This document shows, in pieces, positions 1 through 14,300 of a DNA stretch of 64,000 nucleotides. The DNA lies in NCBI GenBank assembly GCA_022747635.1, contig JAKTNV010000001.1, positions 34,036,040 to 34,100,039 on the forward strand, read 5' to 3'. Both the position numbers and the translations under genes were made by a program. This stretch comes from Hetaerina americana. Its lineage: Eukaryota; Arthropoda; Insecta; Odonata; Calopterygidae. Each line of letters opens with the position of its first letter. The first letter of the stretch is position 1. Below the pieces are notes generated by a model. It was not told the DNA's origin and searched no databases. It worked only from the letters and a program-made list of their open reading frames with translations.

Positions 1-347
1 TAGGATCGCGAGTCAATCTTCTTCGTCGACTGACAGCGTTTGATGTGGTTCCTGTAGTCAAGTCTGCTTGGCTCCAAAGCCTACCGCGGAATCCTGCTAC
101 TCTCACTGCGATCACCAGAAGCATCAGAGCAGAAAGCCAGGCAACTCCCGGAATATATGTTACCCTTTTCATGTCATCTTCCCACGCGTCTTTTTCGGAC
201 ATCATGCATTTCACATTAACTGAAGTAACGGAAGCAGATGGTTTGCACCGTTTCATGCAGGCTTCATGAGCGTCAACTGGATCACCGCAACCTCCAGAAC
301 TCGATTGGCACCCGCGCGACCCTTTAACTTCTAGCCCAGGACGGATA
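1..347 (-). CDS. Possible partial exon of an unidentified membrane protein, running off the left edge
   Basis: On the minus strand one frame is open from about 347 to the left edge. An upstream in-frame TAG closes it on the right, and a possible splice acceptor (ctgggctag) lies near 336. The stretch is richer in G+C than its surroundings. The predicted peptide has a cysteine-rich part (GGCGDPVDAHEACMKRC), then a hydrophobic segment (VAWLSALMLLVIAV) that could span a membrane, then a basic tail. I do not recognise the family. A shorter plus-strand frame (45-269) overlaps it and looks less protein-like. It could be a real last or internal exon of a gene to the left, or chance. Confidence 0.25.
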
Positions 348-2334
348 AGACGCTATCGCATCTTTAGTCGCGAGGCCATGTCAGCACAAGTTCATGCAGC
401 CATGAGATTCTAAGACTTTTATTTGATTTTTTAAATCGTTGACGTCATGCGGGTGTCCTCGAAAGTATTTTAGTGGAATTTTCAAGATGGGGTAGGTAAA
501 TCTGCGGTTGGTGTAATTTTGCGTAATCGCCGAAATTCTGTAGCTATCACGTACCTTAGAAAACGGCTGCTACTTCTTTCATACATATATTCATAATTTC
601 TTTTATTTCCGCACGGTGGATATGAGTATAAAGCGCCAATGGAGACAGTAATAACGTATTATTTTTGCGACTACGACATATTTGATAACTGAACGAAAGT
701 TCCTCTTGTTTAGTTTTGCATAGTTTACCTAGGGTTTTGGAAGCGAAAATGTCGGGTTTCGGGTCCGTGGTCGTCTTCTGGTCGCAGAGCGTCTAGTGAT
801 AGCTACTCATTTATTTATTGTTTCGTTTTTGCGGTAGTATTTGAATCTATTTCCGAAGTAACTGGGTGCATTATCTCTCTGAGGTGCTTTTGACCATATT
901 ACCGAATAAGTCATTTATGCTTTTTATCATAGAATTATCGATCAACGCGTAAGGTACGTATTACGGCAAGATTTCTTGATTTGAAGAGACTAAGCAACAA
1001 GTTTAACATATGAAGTCACTGTTTGCTACGATTTCAATTATTACAAATGCCATCAATGAAGTACGCATCCTAAATATATAATGTCCACATTTATTTCGTT
1101 AATCGAAGCAATATTTTTCTTTAGGGTATCCTTCTCCTAACTATGATGACTAAAGGGCAGGTTATAATACAACCCAATTCGAGGTAATCATTTCTGCGAG
1201 GAATACACACCATAAACTATTTCCTTTATCCCTTAACATAAATTAATTGTACATATTCTAATGTCATCCATATGTATTTTTGTTATTATTAGATGTTAGA
1301 AACTCCTCCCACAATCTTTCAGTATAGTGACAAGAGATGCAAATATAGAGCCCTGTGAATAAATTGAGTCAATCAGAAGGCATTAATTAAAGATTTCTTC
1401 CATTAGCTAACTCTAACACACTCACCGTAATCCTTTTCTTAATTCCTAAGAGAAAGAAGGTAGTCATTCAGAGACTAAACAAGTGAACTTGAGAAATATT
1501 CAATAAATGTATGATAATGGTATTATTTCCATTATATTTATACCAAAAGAACATGAGCCCTCAACACATAATTTCCTCTGCTTCCTGTTCAATATGGTCA
1601 GACATTCTGCTAGTGTTTTTTTTAATTTGAAACCTGAAAATGTCTTCAATGCTTTATAAATCTTGGAAATTAAAATAAATAAGAGTGTCATAGGAGGACT
1701 ACTCTGTGCAGACTGATGTTTCCAGTTGGTTATTCATCTTTCCTAGCACAAAAGTTACTTACAAAAATTCAACGATTAAATGTAATTTGATGCATATGGT
1801 ACACTGATATGCCAATCAACATGCCATTTGGTTGCTTTGCAGCTTTAAGAGGTCCGCAGTTGACCACCAACCAGGGAGAAATGATTTCAGTCCGATTTTA
1901 GGAGGACATCCCAATTGTACTACCTAGCAAGGGAATGAGTACATTGATTGCCATTTATTTAAATTCATCTTCATGAAAAAAATAAAGTAAATGAGCAGTG
2001 AAATATTTTATTTTTAGTACCCGGCATCATTCCGGATTTCTTATCACCTTCATCTTAAAACATACAAAAATCAATCCTTTCACCAATAATATTCCCCATA
2101 CTGTAAATAAACTTAAAAAAATGTTTCAAGGCAGAATTTCATTGCGATGTTAAAATTTTGTGACGGGGTAATTACAAGCCCCACAGCCACAGTACAGTGC
2201 TTAAGCTCCTCAAGACTTTTGAGATAATGATCCAACCAAACTGGTTCCTTTATTTTTCAATGTGAATTTTAAATAATCCATCATTGAACAAAGCACACTA
2301 GCACATAATCCAATCATGTACATAGTAGCAGATA
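348..2334. other. Intergenic, no gene seen
   Basis: AT-rich DNA without a convincing coding frame. It holds the 3' untranslated region of UFL1, just left of its stop codon, and otherwise nothing I can name. Confidence 0.5.
2249..2254 (-). terminator. Candidate poly(A) signal of UFL1
   Basis: AATAAA on the minus strand, about 80 bases downstream of the UFL1 stop codon. Its position fits a short 3' UTR. No transcript evidence is available. Confidence 0.5.
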
Positions 2335-5300
2335 TCAGTCACCAGTGACTTCATGAGGATTTAGAACATCATCTTGAAGAATTTGCTGCTGCTTGTCCAT
2401 TTGGGAAGACTTTTTGAAGCTGCAGGCTATGTCTTTAATGCCTGGAAGACCATTTATCAATGCACTAACAACATCTGCTCTCTGCTTTCCAGTGTCATCT
2501 CCATCATTGGTTGAAGAATTCATAGTGAGCAGCTCCAAGACTGAGTCTTTTCCAGAGAAAAGTGTAGAAAATCAATGCATTATGAACATGAATATTAATT
2601 TTAAAATTTCACTCTCTCTGCCTCCATTTACCATGCAATATCCCTTTTCTTTGTTTAACACTTCTTAAATTTCAATGCACTATTGACTAAAAAAGTTTCT
2701 CATCAAAGTGAGTAATTTTAATTTTGGGTCACCAGGATTTTGAACTCTTATGCATTTGTTGATATATTATTTGTGGGAGTACAATTTGATGATGAAAATT
2801 AAAAAATAAGCAAAAAACAGAAAACTCAAGCTTTACCACCTGCAAACCTTAGTGACTTCATCCACTCATCAAATTTCAATTTCTTTTTTGAATCCACATC
2901 TACTCCACTCTTTTACAACATATGCAATGCATACGCAATGCATACATATGCCTTATTTCAATCCTGCATAGTAATGAATCAATAAAAACAAAATCTACCT
3001 TTGAAAAGAGTATTGTTCACCTGCCATGTTAATGAATATACACATACTTGTACAACATATTTGATCACCTAAACCAATATATTTTTTCAGTCAATTTGGA
3101 AAAACAACAGCGGTCACTTGTTCAAAATAAAAAACAGATACTATTAATTCAATATAAAAGCACCAAATGCCTTGTTTTCATTTTTATGATAATTTCATGC
3201 TCTTTTCACTTCAAACTGATATTTATTTCCGGTACCAAGCACACATTTTTAATTGTATCCAGTTTAATAATTAATACATTTGAGTTCCAATGCCTTGACC
3301 AGTCTGTGACAAAATTGGGTCCCACCAATTAGCTGGAACTTTTCCATCACCAGATGACTCGCTTGGTATGACATGAGAATTTATAACTTTCACTGCTGAA
3401 GTTGCAAATAAGGGAATAAGTCTCGTGAGCATTTTAAGGACACCCAAATTATGGGTGCTGCAGCTAATACCTTTATCTAATCACAGCACCATGTGAGTCC
3501 CATTTTTCTGCCACACCATATTTTTCATCCACGTGAAATCTTGGAAAATGAGGTACCATGAGCTAGCTGTAATAGACCATTAACTTACCATGATAAGACT
3601 GAAGGCTGGCACTGATTTCTGCTCTAAGGTGAGGACGTAAGAAAGAGAGAATAGTAGGAACAAACTTCCCGGAGGCATGAAGAATTTGTCCAGTAGCAGC
3701 TTGGAATAACACCAAGGAGGCTAAATGGAGAGCTAACGCAGGATCATCTGACACTGCATTCAACTTCTCAAGAAGGGCAATACGATGAGCCTGCATCTGC
3801 ATCCTGAAAGATGAACTACTTTTACTTTATGATCATCACTAGGGCCAACAGCAATTTACCAGGTTGATATGATAGCCAAGAATAGATCTCACAGCTTACT
3901 ACGTCCCTGGCCTGCATATACTTCACATATAAAGGTAGAGAAACAGTTCCTTTCCCTGTACTACCAATAGTTTAGGATGATGAGGTACCTACATAATCAC
4001 AGAGCTGGCTTGGGTGAAGAGACAGTTTCCAGAGGAATCACCCAGGCTTGAAACTAGTCTCTATTCAGTTGCCAAACTCACTAACTGCCAAGCTAACACA
4101 CCACTTCACAGCCATTGGTAAATGATAATATAATTCATCGTGTAAATCATCCACCTATCCCTCAAAAATGCAAATTTAGTAAATGTCTAGTATTACAGAA
4201 AAGATAACTTTAGATTCTATACTGAGACCTAAATATAGAGGCATCCTTGATATGTAAGCAAACTACTAATTGTTCAGAAGGTTGTATGGATTGTTGAGGG
4301 TATGGCTCACCCAATAATAAGCCTTATACAGCATGTGAAATTTATACAACAGGGTAGGAGGGCCAGTTCCTTTCACTGTGCTGCCCGTAATTCACAAAAT
4401 CACATTATCAAGAAATCATTTTGCTAGAGTGAACCTGGGACTGTCACTTAAGTAAAATATACCAATAAATCTTTCCACTAATTTTTTTATACGGTACTAC
4501 TAGTTTTGATGCATTGGCGTCATCCTACAGTTACAGTACCAGAGGATAACGCCGATGCGTTAAAACTAGTTGTACCAAATAAAACATTTAGTGGAAACAA
4601 AAATTGGTATATTTTAATTCACTGATAATGGATTTCCACCAAGTTAAACCTGAAAAGATATATACTGCGAATGTCCATAGTTATCATCCAAATTTAAACC
4701 TGGATCCTCAGGTAACTGCATCCTCTCCGTTTAATTATGCTCTCAAATGATACCTATATATCGAGACATAACTGAAAACAGCCTGCACAGTTTTAATGCT
4801 ATTTTAATGTAACCTGTATGTATGAAAAAGTATGACCAGAGCCTACCACCCAAATGTCTTTTATGTCTTCATGAAGGCTGTTTGGAACAGCCAATATTCA
4901 TGGAAATACTCAATGCAAGAAAAAGTCCTCTTGAACAATTGACCAAATATACTCCCTCATGCTCTCTCACATACTTCTGTCCCTATTAGCTAACACTGAT
5001 GTTGATTTAATGCTTTTTGTAGAGTCTAACATTATGCAACATAGTATTAGGAATAAATTTTTGATACATTCATCTACAGATGCTAGAGATTTTGCACGGG
5101 TAAGTAGCAATCTTAAGCATATATGTATCAATATTAAGTCAACTTTCACAGTATGATAGTTATGTTGAACTATGAAAATTTTTTGGGAGAAAAACTAATT
5201 TGGCTTCATTGTTTTTTATTGCATAATAAATGATAGTATCATTTTTACATACTTCTCCTTCTTTTTGTCCTGCTTCTTCAAAACAATATCACATACAGCC

Positions 5301-8300
5301 AAAGCTCCTTCAGCAGCCACAAGGTATTCCTCTATTGAATTTCCAGAGAGAGACTTATGTAGTTTCATTAATGGATCTCTCACTTGTGGAGTCACCTCAT
5401 TTAAAATTTTAATCCTTATCTAGAACAAACAAATACATTAGAACAAATATGAAAATTAAAAAAACAAAATTTTAACATTATAAAAAGTGTGAAAACTGAA
5501 AATACCTCGGTAGTTATTTCTTTAGGACCTCCCGTTCTAGCAGATCCCTCTTTAGAGGCATAATCAAAAATTTCATTGGCGATATCACTACACATAGTAC
5601 GTAGAAGGTGCTTGCCAAGTTGTCCTACTGTCCCATCAGAGGTGCCATCTACCAACTTAGCCCCTCGCTCGTAAAGACGGACATCTATCAGTAATGCAGA
5701 CAGCCTCTCTTGAAGTTCTGCATGAATCTTTCTGCGAGACTGAGCTGATGAAGCAACTGCAGTTTCTAAAAAGTTGCGAGCAGCAATCTCAGCTTTTTGT
5801 TGAATGGACCTTAAAGAACAAGAAATTTACTCTAACCTGAACTGAGATATGGATGTGTGTATGGATAGATATATCTAAAGTAAATGAGGTATAGTAAATG
5901 CATTAAGGCAATCATTAAGATGTATACACTATACTAGATGATAGACACCACTCATGCATATGTATTCCTAAAAACAACCATATATTTTCATTTACTCCTG
6001 TATGCTTCTTCAAGGATTTTTACTTTAATTTGTTTTAATTTTCAATTAAAATTTTAACAAGCAATTTTTGTTCATCACAGGTGTATTTATAAATCATTCA
6101 TTAGCTGTGGTAAGCACTTGTTTTATAAGCCTAATTTTTTTGGTCACAGATTCACGCAGTTGTATTCAATAGTTGTACTCTTGCCTTAAAAGTATGAAAA
6201 ATGTAAGGTCACTGATTACCTTTGGTTAAATTTATAAAAAAAACAATTTTTGTGTTCCATTATGCCCATAGCCATTTCAATTGCTCAGTTTGGATTACAA
6301 TTAAGCCATGGAGTAAAAACTTTTAAATTATAACCAGAACACAGTGTTGAACACCTTGTCAATTCCTCATCAGTTTCATACAGATAACTTCCCTCGAGAT
6401 TCCACAGGAATTGAACAAGAGTTCCTCGATTCAAATTGTTTGAAAACATACATGGGACGTATTTTTACACTGCGATTACAGAAATGTGTTGCTAGCAATA
6501 ATTGTGCCAATACTGGGCTATAAATTTTTGTCACACTCACGGGTGGAGAAAGGTGGCAACCTCAGACAGAAGTTCTGGCGATGCATCCTGTAAAAACTCT
6601 ACTTGTGATGCATTCTTGTTATCTTGCTCTGCAAGCTCTTGCAGTTTTTCCTGTGCTTCTGATAGACTGAGGAACTCGAGTGCTGCTTTGTTAGACCTGA
6701 CCCCAGTTCCCTTGCTCCCAGCTCCCCCTCTTCCCTCGTCGTCCTCATCATCTGAGTCCCCACCCCCTCGTCTGCTACCATAGTGCTTCTTTTTAGTTGA
6801 CTTGGTCTTGGTCTCTCGCCCCTAGAAAAGTAATTTTCACCCAAAACTGGCATACATTTTGACCAACATATTAGTCCGAAAATTAACTATTAACTTTTTT
6901 TTAAGTTCAGATTGCAGCTAATAATCTTAGGCATAAAAAAGAAAATATGAAGCAAATACTGAGTAACTCTTGTCATACTGAATTGAGTCAAGTTTTGGTC
7001 CCTTGTGAAAAGTGGATATTAACACCTTACAACATGTTCATTAACATCCCAGATGATCCCATGCTGAGGAAGAAGTGGCTCCTTTCATCTGAGAAGGACT
7101 TTAAGATGCATTTATTGGTGTCTACTCATTTATGCAGCTGGGCAGATCAGTTTAATGTGAGTAAATGAAAATATCTATTTTCATGAGTTGATAAAAGTAA
7201 AATGTTCATTGCAAGATATCATGAATTTCACATGTGCAGAACAGTGGTTTGTATGCATGGTTTAGTTCACCATTATTCCTACAAGTTATAACAAATTACG
7301 TCATTTTTATGGAAACAATACGATAGATGAAGCCGACTATATAAATCAATTCCATAGCAAAGATGTTAATTTCATCAACTGATATATTAATATGTATGCT
7401 AAAGCTGTTTTGACATAATTACTTTGAAAATGCAATTGAAGAGGCAATTTTGTTTTTGTACTTCTTAATGTATTTGCACGGACTTAAAGTATTAAATTAA
7501 AACAATCGTGGTTTACACTAGATGAACAAATAATATGTACTGGATTATTTTATTCATTGCAATCAGAACAATGTATCAATTTTCTAGGCTATTTCATTAC
7601 ATATTCTCCATTCTTAATGACCTCCATGCCGTTGCTATATTTTTTCAAATCCCGGCCACATTCAGTTCGAACCTCACGCTGCTGAAATTGATATAATTCG
7701 AAGATCATGGGAAACCCTTAAAAGATGGAATAAGGTACTACCACATGTGTTTGAACGCCAAATCCAATCCTATTCTAAATGACTGGACAGTCCAAAAAAA
7801 GGAAGTAATCCAACTTCTGCAAGGGCCTAAAACAAAGAATGAACTTAGAGTGAATGGAAACCTTCCCATAGCCAATAAGTTTGTCAATGAGCAAGGATAA
7901 TTAAATGCATTTGGTGTGAATCCAGTTCAGTCTAGAGTCTGGCTGACAGATTTATTCAGACATATTTTCCCAACAGAAACAAGTATGTGCAACTGTGTGA
8001 AATTGTAGGCACAACTGGTGTATCACCATTGAAAAATTGCTCCACATGACAAAAGACGAAATCAGTGAGAGTGATGAGAATTTCTCGACTCGACGATGAT
8101 CCTTATTTTTAGGTCACGCTGAGGTCATTATTTTTAGTCAGTGAGGAGAGTGATGATACCTACATTGACCCAGCTGATAACGAAAATGAAAGAATAAACA
8201 TAACAGTCTTAGGTTTAACTTTGTGGAATTCCTTCATAATGAGGGTAAAGAAGAAACTTAACATTTCCACCAAAAATATTTAATTAAATCTCTTTGGTGG

Positions 8301-11300
8301 AAATGTTAGGTTGCTCTTTACCCTCATAATGAAAGAATGAGTTGAATAATATTTCTTGTTGGAGTTATCTGATTCTTTCAGCCCTCTTTTAGCACTTGGC
8401 ATCTTACGATCTAACTTATAAAAATGAAATTAAATGACCCACTACAGATTCTTGTGCATGATTTTGGTATCCACTATTTCAGTGTGTAGGATGCTAAAAG
8501 GGAGTGTTATCCTTTATGTCAAAATGTATGAGTGGCCCATTTTTTTACCAGAAAATAGACAAATGTGAACATAATCAATAACTTTTGTCACTCAATAGTT
8601 AAATGTGTCTTGCATTGTTCACTGCCTTGAAATAGCTAGAAAAACCTGGTAATTCCCTCTACCAAGCACAGTCTTAGTTAAATTACATAGAAAAATTCAA
8701 TAAAATATTCAATTCTATGAGTGCCCAGTACATGTATTAGTTCTGTCTCCGAGGGATACGGCGGTAGAGCTAATGACAACGCTATCTTAGCTGATAGTGG
8801 TTTTCTTGAAAGTATGCCAAGGGGATGCACAGATGGTAAGGGGTTTTGCAAATTTTGAAAAACTTGTGATGGCTAAAGGTAGGAAATTAGTAAGACCCCT
8901 TAATGCAGCTGATAAATGCATAAGTCTGTCATATGTTAGGATGACAAAGATAAAAGCGAGCACACAATTCCATGTGGAACATGAGATACAGTGACTAAGA
9001 AGCTTTAATAGTCTGAAGTCTGGTACTATCATGGACCACATCTTGATTGAATATGTTGATCATATGACTACTATAGCTTGCAGTCTGAGTCTTAACATGC
9101 TGAGACACCAATGATAAAATTGGAAACATCATATATGACCATATGAAAACCTTTTTCTCTTTCTTTAATTAAAATTTTATACAAATGTAGATGCTCACCT
9201 TCGAAATTAAAATTAGTAACTCCTCAAAATGAACCATAGTTCCAGGGCATATGAAAATATACTCTGGAACTATACAAGTAAGGAAGATAATGTCACAAAC
9301 CCACCAACCAATGGGCATGCATTTGTCTTGTTCTTAATCCACGTTTAAAAACATATTTCAAAACTTCAATAAAATTAAAATACAAAGAAAAATATGTTAA
9401 TTCAAGTTTATATTTTCATGTTTATATTTTATTTAGGGTCCATTATTGCAATCATCATCTATGAACAATCGTGACCTTTGCAAATACGTTATTGCAAAGG
9501 TCTTTTTAGACCATGATAAATAACAGACATTTAGGGTTGAATAACAAGGTTTTGGAAAATATTTTTAATATAAAAGGGACACTTCTTATGGACATTACCC
9601 ATACCAGAAATAACAGCAGTAACTGCATACACCAAAACATTCATGAATGTAGACAAGGATATTTTCATTTAATTCTGAACATTCCAAGTAAACCAAAAAA
9701 TATGGAATATGATTTAGTGCAAAAAGATCAATAGGTTTTGATGCAGGTGAAATATTCAACTAACCTGTGTTCCTCCACCACCCTTCCCTCCAGCAGCCTT
9801 TTTTCTCCTTTCCTCCCTTCGATCACCCTTTGTGCCAGCTTCCTCACCAAAACCATCTCCAGAAATTCCAAATCCTGCCTTTCCAGTCATCTTCCCACTC
9901 TCTAATTGAGCTTGTAAGTAAGCACCAGAGGCTACAGACTATAGAAAAAAATGTTTTTTATTCAGTAGACTGAAAAACAACCTCATAAATTTCATGCAGT
10001 TATGCAAGATGGAGCCAACCACATATTTGTTGATTTTGAAAATTTTACAGCAAAATGCATCTGGTAGAATACATAATGCTTCATAAAATTGAACAAAGTG
10101 AACATTTTGTCAGCCTCTAGAGAGATGTGAACGAATAACAAACTGTGAGATGTATTTTGCAGTGATTTGTTTAAGTGCTCATCTTATACAACTAGCTTTT
10201 GGGGTTAGTTACATATTGCATAACACAATCCAACTAGTCCTAGGCTTATATGCATAAATGAAAATAAGTTGAAAGCAAAAACAATTATTACGGTCTTCTA
10301 ACAATTTACCTTTTGCCACTTGTAAAAGCTTCAATATATTAAAAAGGACACTGGGCCAGGTAATTTGACCATGATTTTGATGATGAAGGTCTGAAGGCAC
10401 ACCAAACTATACATTTGTATTAAATGGTGTTGGCCTTACGCCCTTCAGGGTTCCTAATTTCATAAACTGTGTGAATGGCAGAAATTTTATAGCAATGGTC
10501 CTCCTAGTTCACCCAATAACTATCAGATAAAGAGTTCCACATTAGATGTCATTCCATGCACTGAATATCAGCGAAACATAACTTAATCCCATGGAATTCC
10601 TGTACTCCATCCCGAATACATTAAAATTCATTTATGCAGGGTGTAACTTTGGTGAACATATTTCCAAACATTGGTTACTAGATAACAAATAAACTCCAAT
10701 AATGTCTCCTAGTTAGGAAGATTATCCAAAGTGCTTTCAAATGTTAACATTAAATTGAATTTTGATTAGGTAATATTATCCTATAAATGCTAACAAGAGT
10801 TGTTTATCATTTTTTACATTAAATCTACTGTCTCTGAAATACCCGTGATGTAAGCACCCAATTTCGATCAATTGAAACCTAATACTATCTTGGATTTTCT
10901 AAAACATATCAATTCCAACTAAGTACTGTTTAAACCCTGTGGATGGATGCACAGAGTATTTACTTTACAGTAGTTATGCGTGATATTTATCACATAACTT
11001 CAAATCCCAATGCCTGATGAATAGCTGAAGGACCTTTCATGAAATGTTCTAATGATGATACAAAGCCCTCAAGTTTGACATCAAAATTGAGGGTTAATAA
11101 TTCAGCAGAATTTACAGAATTATGGGTTGAATTTACAAAATGGAATAACGACAATGCTGAATAGCACTTCAGAGTTACATACGTCCACCATAACTATAAT
11201 CAATGATCATCAGTTTAATTTTATGATGAAATATCTCACTTTCATTAGAATCAGAAATCATTTCCCCTTCCTCAGATAAAGTGGATGTTATCATCACTAT

Positions 11301-14300
11301 CCAAACAGTCACCATTGGATCACTCAACTAATGGCTTCACCCAACTAATTTATTGAGTCAAGTAATTTGCCATCATCAACATCATAAAATGTAAATACAT
11401 TTTTTAAACTTGAAGTCATTTTTAAGACCAATGGGTTTTATTGCACCATAACGTCACTCCATCAAATTAGAACATCAAAACTCAAATTAGGACTAAATAT
11501 GAATGAATAAATCTAGCAGAATCAAAGGTATTATATAGGTGGCAAATATATTACTTCATATGGTGATAACAATGACATAAATGAGACAATGCACTGAAAG
11601 GTTAATTCCCTCATTTGCTGGTTATGTACCTCCAATGGTTTAATAATTGAGCCATATAAGACTAATGTTTATTCTAGTTGTAGGAGGCATAATATTGCCA
11701 ATGCACAATATCTTGTCTTCTGCGTTTCATATCATAAACTTTAAGATTTGATTAAAGCCAATGGATCAGCACAACCATGCATCATTAGAGAAGATATAAT
11801 ATTCAAATTGATATGTCAGAAGCATTTGTAATTAGCACTCCACCTTTATCCCGCAATATATACATATGTAATTTTCTTCATTTTTCTAAAAAAAATTTCT
11901 AATTTTCTTCATTTTCTTCAAAAATACTATATCATTTTTCTTAACTCTTAGAGTTGTTGGAAACAAAACAGCACAGACAACAAATAAAAGAGATATATTA
12001 GCCAGGAAATTTATGTATGGTGTAGGTTTCTTGACTAATGTGCTGAGAACCACTTGGAAAATACAGTTTAGGTAAATTGGTTGTTAGTTGACAAACCCCT
12101 CTAGCATTCAGATAATCCATTTAAATTTTAGACCAAATTGACAATAGTGAAATGGTTTTATTTGTTCACATAGACAATATTTTCCTCATTTAAGTAAATA
12201 ATCCTTGTTTTGGCTGCCCACTGGAAGGCAATGATAGATATTCTCAGCAATTGGAGCACGATGACAAAAAAGTACTATATCATTTTGTGGCAGTGAAAGG
12301 GTTACCAACTATTCTTAATCTAGCTGATCCAAACAGAATGATAAAAGTGAGGAGTGAGATACATCATCGTCCAACATTTAACAAAAATTACCCGCCATTA
12401 CTACTAATACTCACTTCTTCTGCTCTTTTAAGAGCCATTGCCTCTAGAGGCTCAGCAATAGACTTTAGAAATGGCTCAGTAATCACAAAGGACTGACAAA
12501 ATATGCGAAATTTCCCACTGTCATGGTTCTTGAGTGCTTTGGATAAAAGGAGGCCAACATCATCAGGAGTGAAGACAGATGGAAGGAGTTGCTGTAAAAT
12601 AAGGAAGAAAGAAATATCATGTCACCTAAAGTAAGCACAATCATTAGAAATTGGAGTGTATTCATGCATGCATCCAGCCTCATGAGCATGCTACTTCTAC
12701 TGGTATTCTCTGAGAATTCAGACCATGAACAAAATCTGTCAAGCTATTGCTAAATCACCCACTACAGCCAAAAGGATAAGCAATAGATGATTTCATTTTC
12801 TTATAAGATAACTTTTATAAGAAATGGTCATCAATCTTAAAATAAATTCCATTACATATATGATACAAATATTGACACAAATGATTAACCTTATTCTCCA
12901 TTTTTTAAACATTTTTATGAATGACAAGTATTTGCAAATGATTCTATCAATATAGTTGTTTCCACTTCATCACGTAAATGGTGTAACCTTATCAATATTT
13001 GCAAGTGAAATAATTAATAATATGACTCATCCACAATGCCTGCCTCTAATTCAATTAATATCAATTAAGTATTCCCATAATATTAACAATGATAACATTG
13101 CCTCTTGTATGCATTTCTCATTCCTGCACAATAGGGTAAAAATATGATGCTTTATCAATTGCAGACTATGGAATTCACAAAAATATAAGCAGAATAAAAA
13201 TGAAAATATTTTATCACACCGTGAATATTAACACAAATTTCCTGAACTCAAAATGATACCTAAACTTCAAAACAATATGACAATAGTCCCTTCCATAGTA
13301 TATTCTACTGAAAAAGTAATTAAAATGTAAAGCTTGAAATCCAAGTTGGGGAATGAATTTTCCTTTATCTTCAATCTTAACCTACATAACACTTATATCA
13401 TAATGGGCAACATTCTGAACACATCCTTAAAAGTATGCATACCACCTCCTCGAGATAAGAGAATATATTATTCATTAATGATGAATATTTTAATTTCCTA
13501 AAGGTAAACATGACGTTCAATTATGGGGTCAAGGTTTAAAGAAAGGAAAAAATTGTTATCTCAAAATTTCTAGGAATGTTAAACCATATGCAATGCTCTA
13601 TTATTTAGCAATCCTAAACACATGAGATACAGCAATACAATGAGATGGAGCACTGTCAGGTAAAATTTATGCATGCTTGATGAGAACACATGATCAGTAA
13701 GGGATTGGTCAAAAGAAGAACTTGAATTTCTCGAAAAATATAAAGTAACCATAAAATGGCCAATTGGCAGGTATTAAGAGTCTGACCTCAACATCAACCC
13801 ATGCTTCAGTTGCAATGGCTTCATCAACAGCCGCTTCCACATGCTCCAACATAGATTTCCCAATGGCACACGTAGCCAAGCAGTGAGGCTGATTTTCTCC
13901 CGGAAAATTGTGTTTTTTCACAAAACCAGCTGGATCAGAGATGCCCAATCTTCGAAGAGCATCATACTCTAATAAAAAATGGAACATGGATACATGAATA
14001 TGCAGTAAAAAAATGCAAAAAGTTGCATGTATAAATGAGCACATTAAAAACTAAATTCATTCAATGAGTTCTCAGAAGAAAAGACATAGAACAAATGTTG
14101 CAATGGTTGTAGATGCATACTCAGAAAAGAAGCATTACCTCAGGTGCATGCACTGCACCATTAATTCTCACCAAAACACCAAATAAGGTGTACAAGAGAT
14201 GTGGTCTAATAATGTCTCACTTCATCCACCACGCATTCTCTATCTGGCCTTTGCATCACCAGAAGTTGTAAATAGAAATCTAAAACTCTAACATATCCAT

